A stretch of 64,000 nucleotides of DNA from Epiperipatus broadwayi (taxonomy: Eukaryota > Onychophora > Udeonychophora > Euonychophora > Peripatidae): NCBI GenBank assembly GCA_028023455.1, contig JAQFVV010012441.1, forward strand, positions 4,583,911 to 4,647,910, read 5' to 3'. Position numbers and translations under genes: made by a program. The notes under the pieces were generated by a model. It was given only the letters and a program-made list of their open reading frames with translations. It ran no database searches and had not been told where the DNA came from. Shown piece after piece: positions 18,920 through 32,436 of the stretch (the first letter of the stretch is position 1; every line of letters begins with the position of its first letter).

Positions 18920-21900
18920 CAGAATTGATAATTATTTGATGTTGAGGTCTTAGTAGTGTTTGTCATAAAAATAATTGCAGAACTATTTTTGAATCAATAA
19001 ATGGATGCTTAGTTGCTTTTTAGGTTTTTGCTATCTGTTGAAACCAAAACCCCTGTGCTTTATTGGAAATTTGAGGAAAGTTTCAGACTCTGTTAAGTTT
19101 ACTTAGATAATTCATGAACTCCACAGATGACTGTTAAATAATAAATAGAAGTAAAAAAAACGGGTCAACATTGATTATGATGATGACTGATATTTAGAAA
19201 TTAAAAATAACACCAAATAACAAGACTTTTTATAGCAAGGCTATTTACATACTTACCAATGTATAGCTAGGTGTTACACGTGATCAATTTCTTCATTATA
19301 CATATAAGTACAGTTATAGTTATAGTGAGGTGTGAATGTTAAATGTATGATTTCTTTTATTGAAATTTTTGGTCAGATTAGTTAATAAACGTAAATTATA
19401 ATGATAATAAGTAATACTGCAATGAATTCTTCTATACAATTCTATTACAACTCTATTATTATTCATATTTTCAATTTTATATCATGTTTTATTAATAACC
19501 TAAAATGATCTCAAACATGTTAGTGATCTCTATTATTGTAGGTTTATTTTTGCCAGTAAAATATAAACTTCAATAAATCATTTTCGCAAAATGTTTAAAA
19601 AATGCTTTGAGAGTTTAAAGCATTTTTTATTTTTTTAGATTCACCAATAAAATGATTATTATTTTTAACAAACATTTATATCTCGAAATATTTTTGTAAA
19701 AAAGGTTTATTTAAAAAATTCGTTAAAGAAAATGAAGAAAAAGTATTGTTTTTTCTTTCTAAATTTGTTTAAAGCAACCTAGTACACCGCAGATATTAAT
19801 AACATTTTAAATAAAACAAGTGAAAACAAAATAGTAATTTTTAATGTTGTCAAATATAAAGTGTAATATTTGTACCTATGAACTCTCCAAAACAGATCAA
19901 CTAAAATAATACACCAAATTTATTAAAAAAGAGCCAGTATATGGAAATCTGTCCAGCTGTTTTATCCTAATGTAGAAATAATGAAACCATTTTTAGAAGT
20001 ATGAATGCTTACATTGCTTGATGATACTTGAATTATATTTTTGTATATAAATATATAGGTAGATAAAAATTCAGACAGACAAATATATAGATAAATAGGA
20101 AAGTAGATAGATAAATGGTAGGTAAAGAGAGAGAAATATTAGATAAAATGACTACTGAATTAACTTCTGAGATACATTTAATTTCTATTCTAGGGAAAGT
20201 GCCATGATATTTTGATGATGAGTAATATATGTAACCATTGATTCTAAAACCAAACAATTAAAAGAAAAAAAAACTAGTAGATCATGATTATTATATTTGA
20301 AATAAGTTGTTTTTAATATTCAAAATTTAATATTAATTACAAAAGAGTAAATAAGTCAATTACAAAGTAAAAAAGTAAAACATGTACAAAAAAATCAGTA
20401 AAGAGGTGATGATTGTGTCATATATAAATTGGGTTTTTATTTTATGATTAGCAATTCAACACTTAATAATTAATGTTGATTTTTTTAAAACTTACTTTAT
20501 CTTTCAGATAAAACTAATTAGATACCCATTTACTGACCAAGGTTAAATAGAAGTTTGTTGGTTGAGCAATTTAGCAAAGTGTGGTTGAGATTAACAGTTT
20601 TTCAACAGCATTTTCTTTTATTGATCAAGTACCATATATATATATTACAATGGTTCAGACAGTAAGAATGAATATGAAGACATGGAAAATCACATCATTA
20701 TCTCCATAAGAAAACAAAACCAATGAACTGTGAACAAATAAAATAAAAAATACAAAGGATGGAAAGAAATTATTATTCCCAATCATGAATAAAATTTAAA
20801 ACATGAAGGCAAATAACAAAGGAATAAATGTCTAAGGAGCATAATAATCAAAGAAATCAACATGGAATAAAATCTATATAAATGGTTATACTAACAATAA
20901 TGTTATAAACAACATCACCAGCAATACCCAAAATTAATAAATTCATCAATAATTAATAGTCTTCATTGTTATTGGATTTAAAAGAAATATATCTTAAATG
21001 GGCTAGTTATCTAGCCATGACCAAACATAGAGCAGAACATAATACAATATTCTGGATGCATATATATAAGTGCTAATTTATTATTCATAATAACAAAAAA
21101 TAATGCTGATATAATGATACATACTGATTATCATTGATGTTCTCGCCATATAGTAATGTTAATGTACTGGCCAACTATAAATTTAATTTTCTAATAAAAA
21201 TGCAGTAAATGAACATTAAAAGTGATCCATTTTATCTTCTAGAGTTGTCATCTGGATGTCCAAAAACAAACATAAACTCCTGCATCCATATAACTGAACA
21301 TTATGCTCTCTAGAGCGATCTCAAAATCATATGATTATAGGAACTGTAACTATGATCAGGAGAAAGATAAATATAACAGCTTATTGTACTTTACTTTAAA
21401 TAAATTTTTCTGGAATAATTTAAACATCTCTAAAACACTAAGCTATTATAAAATCAAGTCCCCCACACAGCCCATTCATAGAACAGATATATGGAGGAAT
21501 AAATACATTAATAATAAAATATTTTTTAAATAATTATTTAATAAACTAATTAATAAAAAAATTTAAAAAATAGCATGAAAATATGATAATTCAAACATAC
21601 ATTTTATATCAAAAATATAATTTCATATAAAAATATTATTAATCAGTAGATTTTTATTTTTAAATTAATTAACTTTTGCATACATTAAATTACTTCCTTT
21701 TAAATAACAAATGTTAATAATCAACTTTTTGTACTATCAAAGATAAAAAAAATAAATTAACTTTTTGTATAATTTTGGAGAAAAAATAAATGTGTAAAAT
21801 CATGTTTCAAAAGAAATGTTAAATTTAATAAAATTTAAATGATTTATAAACCTTTTTTAATGTAATATAAAATATAATGAATCTTATTATATTATTTTTA

Positions 21901-22785
21901 TTCTTTCATATTAACTTGAATAGTTTAAATTTTGTATATTTATATATTTTGTTAAATGTGTAATATTTTCAAGATTTATAAACCCTTTTTAAAATTTTGG
22001 AAGGGAAAATAAATGAATAATAAAATGTTTAATTAATAACATTACTAATTATAATCAAATATTATTTTTGTAAAAAAAATAACTGTAATTGTAGAGTTAA
22101 TGTGTACATTAAAATTATATTTTATCATAGTTTTATTTTTTCAGTTTTTCTTTGACACTTCTCATTTTCAGTTACCATATAGCATTTTCTTCTTGAGGGC
22201 TTCTCAGTTCAAGGTTATATATATATTAAATAATTCATTGGATCTTGTATCATAAATATTTTCAAGAAAAAAAAAACATTTTTACAGTGTATTAAAAAGA
22301 CATTTAGATTTGATTTTTCAATATAGTAGTTAAAAAAATGATGTATTATTATAATTTTATGAATTACTTAAAATTTAAAAATATATATTTTTATGCATTT
22401 TCAAATAAAATCAGTGTTTTAAATATTTGCTTTTTTTATTTGTAAGGTAAATAAGTCATTACTTTAAAAAAAATAGAAAAAATAAATAATTGATATACTA
22501 ATAAAATAAAAAATTATTAATAAATTTTAATTATAATTAAAGTTCAGGAAAAGTGAATTTACTTATTTTTTTGTGAAATTAAATCAAAAAGTTTTTCTAA
22601 TAAGTGCAGTAAAAGTAATCTGAATTAAAGTGAAATCAGATACTAATGCCAATAACATATTTTGATTTCTCTATTTCTTGGTGAAAAATGTATATAAAAT
22701 CAGAACATTTTTAAAAATTGTATGCAAAAATTATAAATGAAATGTGACTGTTATAGAAAAAAAATTCAACCAGAGAAGATTCTCT
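17216..22785. other. AT-rich intergenic DNA
   Basis: No gene recognised in 5.5 kb. Holds an (AT)n tract (18872-18916), a hairpin-forming AATGCTTTGAGAG.. AAAGCATTTTT pair near 19600-19630, a tandem TTATAGTTATAGT block near 19310-19325 and TAGATA-rich sequence near 20040-20120. The open frames at 17687-17911, 20033-20257 and 21303-21533 lack recognisable domains and have A/T-driven composition. Confidence 0.5.
18872..18916. repeat. (AT)n microsatellite
   Basis: About 45 bp of AT dinucleotides. Confidence 0.95.
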
Positions 22786-23573
22786 TTAACCTTTAAACTG
22801 CTAATTATATTATTGGCCGAGTGAGGTAAAAGTCAAAACTTTTAAATGGCCAATTCACAAACTGAAGTGTCAATTAACAAAGTCAATTGTCAAAATATTT
22901 TCATCTTTTAATATTATATTCACTTTAGTTTCATTTGTAAAAAGTATATTAATAATTTGTCAGATTATCAAAGTGAATGAAAGTGTTTTCAAAAATAAAT
23001 TTCTATTTATTTATTATAGAAATTTTCGATAGTGGCAAATTTAAAAATGAAAGTTAATAACCAATTCAAAAGAGTTGCTGACATAGTTGATTTCTTTCTC
23101 AGTTTTACATTTCGGAAAAGTAAATATTTTTTTGCTAAAATCTTAAATATTTTTACTAAAATCTTAAATATTTTTCTAAAATATAATTTTATTTTTAGCA
23201 TATTTTATCAAAATAATTTATAATTTGTCAAAAAATATGGTTAAAATGGTCTAAAACATTTGTTTATCATTTTCAAAATAAAACAAAAATCGATCGTAAC
23301 TCTTTACTTTTTGCCAGCCATTTTCTTTGTTGTCAAAATTTAAACAGCCAATAAGATTCAAAAAAAGGCAGTGCTTTTCTTTTGTTTGACACATATGGTC
23401 ATATTTATTGATTTTTTATTTGTAAAATAATTCAAGAGAGGGCAGCATCTTACAGAAACTTTTTTTAATGTTTGAAATGAGTGCAAAATCGTAATCGTAG
23501 TATAAAAAGTGATCAATTTAGAGTGACATCAAGCCACTTCACTTTGAAACAAATTGGGCACACAAAAAGTTAA
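22786..23573 (+). mobile_element. TTAA-bounded non-autonomous DNA element, copy 1
   Basis: 788 bp starting TTAACCTTTAAACTGCTAATT and ending ...TTAA. It aligns along its full length with the reverse complement of 27661-28420. Shared blocks include TTGGCC..GTGAGGTAAAAGT, CATCTTTTAATATTATATTC, AATGGTCTAAAACATTTG and CATCAAGCC. The two ends are weakly inverted relative to each other (TTAAC-CTT...CTGATT type, clearest in copy 2). TTAA at both ends suggests a piggyBac-like target-site duplication. No transposase frame, so a MITE-type element is inferred. Internal open frames on both strands are incidental. Confidence 0.72.
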
Positions 23574-26500
23574 TCTAACTTCAGTAATTTAAGTCAAATT
23601 TTAGTCAATCCAACCTTTATTTTAATAATAACATTAATCCAATATATAAATACAATATAAGCTATGTAATTTTGTTTTATAAATGTAAAATAAAAAACCA
23701 AAACAATTATTATTTTACAGAATAATCTTTATTTTTTTTATTTATGAAAAAAGGAAAAATACTTTTAACTTTTTAATTTTCATGTTTATCCATGTGACAA
23801 ACATTTTTCGTTATTTTTAAATATTAAAACATATGATAATTCAAATATTTTATAAAACCAAAAAAAAAAAAAGATTATGATGAAGGAGTTTATGCTAATC
23901 AGGATTTGTGATACACTGAATGACATGTAGTCCATGCTCTCAGTGTTAAGTATAATGCCACTTATAAATCACTGCTATTGATTGCTATCAAAAATTTAAA
24001 ATATTATAGTAATTGTATGTAAATTGAAATCTCTCAGAAATTTTTCATTTGATCAAGGTATTATGGCTATCCATATATACATGTGTGTAAATAATTTGTT
24101 AATTGAAATATCAGCCTAATAATATGAGCAATTCCTTATTTAAGCATCACCAATAGATGTTGGCTTAAATAAGAATAAGATCTAAACATATATGATTCAC
24201 TTATGCTTTTAAAACATGTATTGACTAGAAAGATCATGTAAATTTAATATATTAATCCAATAACACATGTGTGAAGATTAATTTACTTCAACAAGATTTA
24301 CATATACAGATAAAAGAAATTGGTTGTGAACAGAATGTTAACTAGTGGTACATATTCAACGTGCACATTTTTTAAAAAATTAATAGTTCCAGAATCAAAG
24401 ATATGTTTCATAAAATGATACAAATGAATGAATATTATCAAAGAACAAAACACTGAAATTGTTTTCAAGAATGAAAATGTATTAATTTATTCTGAAAACA
24501 AGTTTACTTAAAAACACAACTTTCTCTTGTTTTTAAATTACTTTAAACAGTTCTTTTGTCTCTTTGATTACACAAACAGTTTGCAAGTAGATGATTGCCA
24601 TTATAACTGCTTAGCTAGAAAAATAATTTTGAAAAATTGGTTGCTAATTAAAATAAATGTTTGCTGATTAATATTAATTAGACATATATTGAAATATAGA
24701 TTGCATTAATTAAAAAAAACACAGAATGTTAAATTTGTCATTCTCTCAAAACTTATAGTCAAATGATTTTTTTGATTTAAATTCTTGAATTATAGTAGTT
24801 ACAGTCACTAATTTTGTGATAAATAAAATATATAAACACTTTATCTCCATAAATGTAATATATATATATTGTAATGGGCACATACGTACATTACATTATT
24901 TTTTTATTAGTAAACATAAAAAAAAAAGTTCGCCAATAAAAATTTCTTTTTTTAAGAATTAAAAACTGAGAATTAAAAAATCATCTTAAACTCGCATATA
25001 TATAAAATCGCACAGATAAATAATTATTAAAATAAAACTTTATTAAAAAAAGAGTAGTTTAAAACTAAATTTTCAGAAAAGATTTAGAGATAAAAATATA
25101 TGTGTAAGTTTGAAAACAAATTAATTAATCTTTTGCAAAATGGAAATGATTATTTTAATTAGTAAACTAGCCTTTGGGCATTTAAATGTATAAGCATCAG
25201 TCAGATAGGAAAACAATAGAAACTTTTAGCAAATGAAAGAAATCCATCAGGAAATCGGACCTCAATGAAAAGGTTTTCACCATCATGACGTAATGTGGAG
25301 TTAATTCACAAATTTATTATAAAAGAAAAGGTTTGAAAATAAAAGAATTAATTAGTTATTATGATGTGACTATATGTGTTAGTGTGGAGTTGAAGGAGAA
25401 GGGATTAAAAAGACACACTATTCAATCCCTTCAGTTTTGTTAAAAAAAAAAAAAAAGAGAAATGACATCTTTTTTTTTCTATATTAAGGACCAACTAAAC
25501 TAAAAGACCTCAGGATAAATAAAAAAACAACAACGGCTAACTCAACCAATCTTTTTAGGATGGCATGGGAATTCATGTTCGAATGGCAAGCAACAGATAA
25601 AGATGAACTGTTTTTAAACAGTAAGAACTTTATAATTACTGAACATTAAATTAAAAACTTTCCATATTTAAAATAATTAAGAAATAGAATCCTATCTGAC
25701 CAACGTTATTTATTAATTAGTTATAATTTTATTTAATGTACTTCTTTTGTAAAATCATTTCCATTTATTTATTTATTTATTCTTTAAGTTTTATTATGAT
25801 TTCTGTTTTTCATTAAACTAGTTATATAAATATTAAACTTAAGTCGGGCGTGAATGGCTATATAGATTTGTAAAGTTATATTAGGGGAGGGTAATCTTAG
25901 GTTATTCATTTCGTAGTTGAATTAGGTCAATGGATTGGATATATTGGTGTAATTAGTAGATGTAGTACGAGATTCACTATGGGCAGAATCGCTGTTATAC
26001 ACCACACACTTCTGTTTTGCCTATGGAAGGGATTATAAGACATAGAACGCTGTTCCTTTCGATGGAGTTTTTTTTAAAATTGCCCTTCTTGTCTGATAGA
26101 TGTAATATTCCTATCTGACGAGAAGCAGTTTCTTCTCTTAACCTAATTGTGCTGCTGTATTCGTATTACATTGAACACATTGATATATCAGATGGATTGA
26201 AGTTTGGTTTGACTGCGAACCTTTGGCCTAAGGTTAAACAAGGATTGAATATTTTCTTTTCAAATGCAAATCTATGTAGTCTATTCATACTCGACACTCT
26301 AAATAAAGATGCATTAAATTTAAGTTGGGTATAGACGCTTGCATGGGTTCGTTACCGGTTGATTATGTTTTTGGTTTTCATATTCGATCAAAATATATAT
26401 AGACATTCGGTAAATACTGATACCTTATGGTGAGTATCTAAAATGTATTTATTCAGATGTCTTTTAAGTTATTGGTGTTAATGCAAGCATCTTATGGTGA

Positions 26501-27660
26501 ATGCTATTCGGTTACTTATAAATTTCCCTCTGCAATTGACGGTATCAATGATTTTGTATTTTGATCGTTTATGTTTATTTGAAATGTTTTTGACCATGGA
26601 ATCTATGTAACCGATCTATACTCAACATTTTTAAACAAATCTGTGCAAACTAATAATAGTATAAAATTTAAAATGTAAATTAAAAATCTAAAATAAAAGT
26701 AAAAATAATGTTAAATGTTAAAGTAAACATATTAAAATAATAATGTTAAATCTTATATATATATATGCGTAAATAAATTTTTGTATGTTAATTACTGGCA
26801 GTGGCTTATTTTATTTATTTTTTAATATTGAAATATAATTAGATAAGATATTATATTATTAAATCTCTGCTACTCCCTGAGCTAGTGACTTGGGCTAATG
26901 ACCAGAATCAAAATTTAAAAAAAATAATTTTTTTTTGACTTACGTATCTGCCTACTTTATAAATTTTTCTAAGTTCAAATGCCTAGATGGCATCCTGTAG
27001 TGCAGATCATGTTAAGTGTTATTCTCTGGATCGTTATAATATATATATGCAAAAACTCTTTGCTCTTAGTATATTTTATATTTCCATATATATAATGTTA
27101 TGATAGTATTTTAACACTGCTATTACTTTGCATTTTTTTACCTGTTTGAAGTTATGTATAACATTAGTTTACAGGTACATCTTGTTTTTGCATAAAAATA
27201 AAAAAAATCCCAATAGAAGATGCCAGTGTAGTACAAACTGCATACAAATCTCATACAAATATCATGTAAATTTGAGTCTCAAATCATGCCAACACTGCTC
27301 CAATTGGTTGTAGCATAACAGAAAGAAATCAATAATATCACTGATTGGTAGATTATTTAGCCCTAGGCATTTCAGAGCATGCTTTTTAAGAATTTATTGT
27401 TTTATTATTTTTGATAGAAAAATTGTAATTTTTATTAATTTATTTACTTATTTAAGCTTATTTATGCAACACATTTTTAAAATATGTATTTTAAATCAAA
27501 AACTATATAAAAATTTGTGTTTTTAAGAAGACAAATTGTAAAAGCATTGTTAGGTAAAATAGAAACCAGTTTTAATGATTAACAAGAATTGCTTTCAGAA
27601 ATGCTACCAAGGAAAATTTTTTTTGTAAAATTTTAATAATAATAAGTTTAAATTTGAATT
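23574..27660. other. AT-rich intergenic DNA between inverted TTAA elements
   Basis: No gene recognised. Features seen: a hairpin (ATTCCTTATTTAAGC pairing with GCTTAAATAAGAAT, about 24131-24174) and a relatively GC-richer block at 25850-26640 without open reading or repeat matches in the window. The 61-codon frame at 26149-26334 has no known domain. Confidence 0.5.
24131..24174. repeat. Short inverted repeat (hairpin)
   Basis: ATTCCTTATTTAAGC and GCTTAAATAAGAAT pair with one mismatch around a ~15-nt loop. No flanking U-run or other sign of function. Confidence 0.6.
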
Positions 27661-28420
27661 TTAACACCTTGCATATCTGATTCATTTAAAAGCGAAACGG
27701 CTTGATGTCATTCTAAATCGGTCACTTTTTGTACTATGATTACAATTTTGGCCTCTTTTTAAAGATAAAAAAAGTTCTGTAAGATGCTGCTCTCTCTTGA
27801 ATTATTTTACAAGTAAAAAAAATCAATAAAAATGACTTTATATGTCAAACAAAGAAAAAAATAATGCCCCTTCTTATATCTTATTGGCTATTAAATTTTG
27901 ACAACAAAGAAAATGGCTGACAAAAACTAAAGAGTTATGATCTGTTTTTGTTTTATTTCAAAAATGATAAACAAATGTTTTAGACCATTTTAACAGTATT
28001 TTTTGACAAATTATAAATTATTTTGATAAAATATGCTAAAAATAAAATTATTTTGGAAAAATAGTTAAGATTTTTAACAAAAATTATTTGCTTTTTTCTA
28101 CAACTAAAATTGGCAAAGAAAATCACGTCGTTAGCAAAACATTTTGATTGGTAAGATTTTGTTTTACATTTTCTGCTAGCGAAAATTTATATATTTATAT
28201 AATAACAATTTATTTTTGAAAAAACTTTCATTCATTTTCATAACCTGACAAATTCTTAATATACTTTTTACAAACAAATCTAAAGTGAATATAATATTAA
28301 AAGATGAATATATTTTGATGTTTGAGTTTGTGAATTGCCACTTGACTTTAAATTGACCAATTAAAAGTTTCAACTTTTACCTCATTTGGCCAATAAAATA
28401 ATCAGTGCTTTAAAGGTTAA
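27661..28420 (-). mobile_element. TTAA-bounded non-autonomous DNA element, copy 2
   Basis: 760 bp with TTAA exactly at both ends (27661-27664 and 28417-28420). In minus orientation it begins TTAACCTTTAAAGCACTGATT. The other end, read inward, is TTAACACCTTGCATATCTGATT, so the two termini form an imperfect inverted repeat ending in CTGATT. It is the inverted partner of 22786-23573, 4.1 kb away. Divergence between the copies is visible throughout, so they are old independent insertions or an old inverted duplication. No transposase. Confidence 0.75.
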
Positions 28421-30283
28421 GAAATATTTTCATTATTTTATGATGACTTACATAGTTATTAATAGTGAAGAAAAAATCGGAAATTAAAATGGAATTTAAA
28501 TAAAAATATTTCCTTTAATAAGTCTCATGAGTAGACAATATTATGATCTAATATAAAAACTAGAACATATGATTGAAATTGTCACTAGAGTCTTTTAAAT
28601 AAGAGTGGGAGAAATTTACAAATGATTCAAAGAGGTAAAAACAAAAGTTAAAGTTTATATACAATAAAAATTGTTTTAAAGTTTTATTTGCTATGCAACA
28701 TTTCATTTACATTTATATAAAGATCATTAATTATTTTTTTAGCCAAATATAACTGTATAATTTATTAGCATATTTATTTCCAAAATTATTTTATATTAGT
28801 TAATAAATGGAAATCTAAATTTTTAATAATAATTACTATGCATGCTTACTTGTATACATGTTAAGTACATATGTGCAAAGCTAAAAGAATGATTGAGCCT
28901 ACATTTTAAAAAGAAATTAAAAAAATATATTTCAATTATTTATATTTTTTGATGTAAATCACATGTGTTGGGATGTTTGCATAGGTACGTCCATAGTTAG
29001 GTTCAGCTTTGTCTATATTTATAAATTCCATCTTTATTGTTAAAGGAAGTTGCCTTGTTAACAAGTTGATATTGCTGATTGTAATTGATATTGGGAATAT
29101 CTAAGTGTTAGCTGATTTTAATGATTATATATCACAGATTAGTTTAAATTAAATGACATTATATTTGGTAACTTAATGTCTGTTATATTTATAGCTAAAA
29201 CAGAATCTGATGTGAAGATTTATTTATGGTATGCTTAAATATTAATTTTAGACTTATGTTTGTTAAAACTAAATAATTATTTAAATTATTAATCATGATT
29301 TTGTCATTTATCCACTTGAACATTTTTTAGCAAAACCCTTTTAATGGAGATATATGCATATACTATCTTATGTTTCAACTATCCTGCAATCTTTTTTAGA
29401 GCTATGATATAATGAACAACATAAAATACACAACTTTATAAATAATACCATAAAAATGTAAACAATAAAATTAATAAAATAAAATAAAAACCAACATAAA
29501 ATATAACCAAACATAATAAAACTGAAACAATATAATCAAACCCAAATAAAACAACCCAGTTAATATCAAATAAAATATACAATATAAATATAAAACAAAT
29601 ATAATTTGTACATGTATATTCCTGACCGTATATATATACACTCATTATGAACTAACTATTAATTTAAATATATTATTCATTTTTATTATTGGAATAATCG
29701 CTTAATTACATCTATTCCTTATAAACATAAACCTTAGTTTTATTACCTCCCGCTTAATAAAATACTTACTAATTTTATTTTCATATAATTTTCAATTCAA
29801 CCTTAATTCATTTATTAATATTCTTTTTAATTTTCAAATCATATAATATCTATTATTTTCTTATTCATTTTTCTGTTATTAATAATATCTTATATTTATC
29901 TTCTTTTAAGATCTAAAAAACTATAAATATTGTAATCTTTTAACTTATTCACTTTTATCTTAATTTTTTAAAAATAAAAATAATATTTTATTAAAAAATT
30001 ATCTTATACCCTAGTTCCCTATATACTATATCTATAATTACTCCAAATCTATATATATATATACTTTAATGTTTATTACTATTATTATATAAATCTCTCA
30101 TAAATTTATATTATACTGTTTTACATGTAAAAATTATGCTAAGTTTTTATATCATTAATATTTAATATTTATAAACATATTCATGTTTATACTTCTATAT
30201 AACTATTTTTAACAACCCATAATTCAATTATAAGTCATTTCCTCTTTACGTATTTTTACTCTCTCTATATTTTTTAAAACAAA
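28421..30283. other. AT-rich intergenic DNA
   Basis: No gene recognised apart from the short repeat at 29048-29125. The 29436-29645 minus-strand frame comes from AAATAAAA-type sequence and is not credible as a protein. Confidence 0.55.
29048..29125 (+). repeat. PLE-associated short repeat
   Basis: Reads GAAGTTGCCTTGTTAACAAG, then GATTGTAATTGATATTGGG and a CTAAGTGTTAGCTGATTTT end. Matches 36025-36090 and the reverse complements of 7861-7926 and 36561-36627. Confidence 0.65.
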
Positions 30284-30560
30284 TTATACTAATGTCATCC
30301 TAATTTCAGAATCTTTATTAAATTTTGGTTTATCTTTTTTTATCAATACTGCTTCTTTTATTTTTTTTCATTAATATTTTCTGCATGTAACATCATATTA
30401 TTAAACTTAGTGTAAATTTGTGTATTGTTTCCTTCATATATATATATATTGGTGATTTATTATCTGATATATATTGTTTTAATCTTGGTTTTATAGAATC
30501 TTTAGTTTCACCCACATATTTGTTATCAATTCTACTATCATTATTTTAAAATATAATATT
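30284..30560 (-). pseudogene. PLE GIY-YIG endonuclease C-terminal relic
   Basis: On the minus strand an open stretch ends with a TAA at 30284-30286. It contains KYVGETKDSIKPRLKQ, matching the second half of the GIY-YIG core (YIGET..S...RL..H) of Penelope-like elements. Downstream are an IKEAVLIKK segment holding the family's conserved glutamate and a KPKFNKDSEI tail, in the usual order. The upstream GIY half and any RT are not readable. The frame is extremely AT-biased, consistent with age. Confidence 0.7.
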
Positions 30561-31984
30561 TTATTTAAATATTAAATGAGGTATTTGTTTATATTAATAT
30601 TCTTGTACATATATTTAGCAATATTTTTTTTATTTTTTTTATTTATTATAATAAAAAAATAATAAATATATATATATATTTAGCAATATATTTTGCTATA
30701 AGCTAGTGGTGATGAACAACAGAATTTGATGTATGTGAATGTAGTTTCCATATAAGTCCATTTTTAATCATATGAATGGTGTCCCAGGATTGAGTTGCAA
30801 TAGAAAAATAATGACGACTGTGTACCATTTCTAAGAGTCATTTTTAAAATTTGCACATGTCATTGATAATTAATCATGAACATCGCTTTACAATAATTAT
30901 CAATAGATACTAATATTTTATTTACTTTAAGTTACATGTCTTTGATATGCAACATATATAAGTGTATCTTCACCTTTCTGTTTCTACTCTGTCACAATAT
31001 ATATAAATATACACGAACACATTCTGTGAATTTTCTGGATGTATATTTGTTTATAAATATTACTTTATTATAGATGTAATTTTTATCCGTCTCCATTTTT
31101 TATATTATTTTTCAAAATGTTATTCAGGCATTTAATTTTGTAGCAAGCCATATTTAGTATTAAAGTTAAGATTTAGGATTGACTATGTTTTAGTTTCCTA
31201 ATATTTTTTTTAAGAGACGAGCTGCCTATTTAATATTGATTTGTAAAAAAAAAATTCTAACTTTAGATAGTTTTAGCTTAAGTTTTCAGACTACGCTTTC
31301 GCTTCTGAGGAGAGAAGTATAGCATTTATATATAGGCATTTAGGTTATAATTAAATATACTCTAAAATAACATAGAGGTTGTTTAGAGAACACGTTTGTA
31401 AATGAATATGTGCTTGCGTCTGTTGGTTTACACATATATATTTTATTATTATTAGGAATAATTTCTTTAGAAAATTTAAAAGGAAAAAGAAAAAAGCTGA
31501 AACTTCATTTCAAGAAAGTCAATTTTTATAAAAGCTTATTGGAAAATTTCTTGGCAGTCTCTCTCAGGAGTTATTCGAAATGAGGGAGGAATTTGCTACT
31601 GGCGTGTTTTGTAAGCGACTAAGAAGAAAATGAAAAATCAGAAAAAAGCATAAAGAATGTGTCAGTACTAGACAAGTGGCCATTTTGATGACTCGTTATT
31701 TTTCGATTTATTATCTTCAAACCGTCGCGAGAGACGTTTTTGACAGTTAGCTGAGGAAATGAAAAATATTACAAATCGAACTAAAGGAAAAATATTAAAA
31801 AATATAAAGAACAAAATAGTAAAGCAAGACCTTCCAAAATATGTGTCAGAACCAAACATCTCGCTAGAGAAATGTTGACATCCATTATTGTTATGGCAAT
31901 TTAAAATATATTATTGATAACTTGTGGGGACAAAAGGTCAACACATTAATTGATCGTGCCACTTTTTTTTCTTAATATACTAAT
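30561..31984. other. AT-rich intergenic DNA
   Basis: No gene recognised. The 63-codon minus frame at 31668-31859 has no known domain. A short block near 31270-31320 (CTACGCTTTCGCTTCTGAGG) is more GC-rich than its surroundings. Confidence 0.5.
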
Positions 31985-32220
31985 TCAAAAATAATCGACT
32001 TTTTTATTGCTAAATATTAGAATTTATCGACAAATTATTTATCTTAATAATTCGTTGATTATAATTATTTTTAATCGATCTTCCTATTTTTTCTTTTCAA
32101 TATAATATTTCAAAAATAATCGATATTGCTAAATGTCAAAGTTAGTCAATGAATTTTAATAATTCGTTGATTATAGTTTGTTTGTTTTCTATCAATTCTT
32201 CATTTTATTCAATATTTTAA
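31985..32220. repeat. Divergent ~120-bp tandem duplication
   Basis: Two adjacent copies (about 31985-32100 and 32105-32220) share the order AAAAATAATCGA, TTGCTAAAT, TAATAATTCGTTGATTATA and TCTTC. The ATCGAT/TCGA words recur inside, giving an unusual TCGA-rich composition for this genome. Confidence 0.7.
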
Positions 32221-32294
32221 TTTATTAATATTACGTAAAAAATATACAGATTTTTAATTTGATGTTGTTTAAAAAAGATGTGTATGAAAAATAG

Positions 32295-32400
32295 ATTTTT
32301 TTTTTCTCATGTGTTATAGCATCGGCCGGGAAGCGAACCCGCTAACCCAAGGCTACTGCTTATAAGGCAGCTCTGCTAACCTTTCGACCTCCAACGCTTG
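32295..32400 (-). mobile_element. tRNA-derived SINE fragment
   Basis: On the minus strand a tRNA-like fold spans 32397-32319. Acceptor GCGTTGG pairs with CCGATGC (7 bp with two wobbles). A D-arm-like GTCGAAAGGTTAGCAG follows. The anticodon stem is GCTGC/GCAGT with a CTTATAA loop (anticodon TAT). There is an extended variable region, and a T arm CGGGTTCGCTTCCCG with one stem mismatch. It lacks CCA and is followed by TATAACACATGAG and an A-run, which is unlike a tRNA gene but usual for a short tRNA SINE. A sister copy lies at 45961-46062. The anticodon fits Ile(UAU), but the long variable region is more class II-like, so the parent tRNA is uncertain. Confidence 0.72.
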
Positions 32401-32436
32401 ACGAAAAATAGATATTTAACACAATTTAATACAAAA

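Noticed and set aside
26149-26334. 61-codon frame in a GC-richer block
   Set aside because: Could be an exon, but splice context, homology and coding bias cannot be shown by eye.
29436-29645. 69-codon hydrophobic minus-strand frame
   Set aside because: Derived from AAATAAAA-rich sequence; stop-free by composition only.
32319-32397. Functional tRNA-Ile(UAU) gene on the minus strand
   Set aside because: Oversized variable region, T-stem mismatch, SINE-like A-rich tail and a second decayed copy with the same non-tRNA tail.
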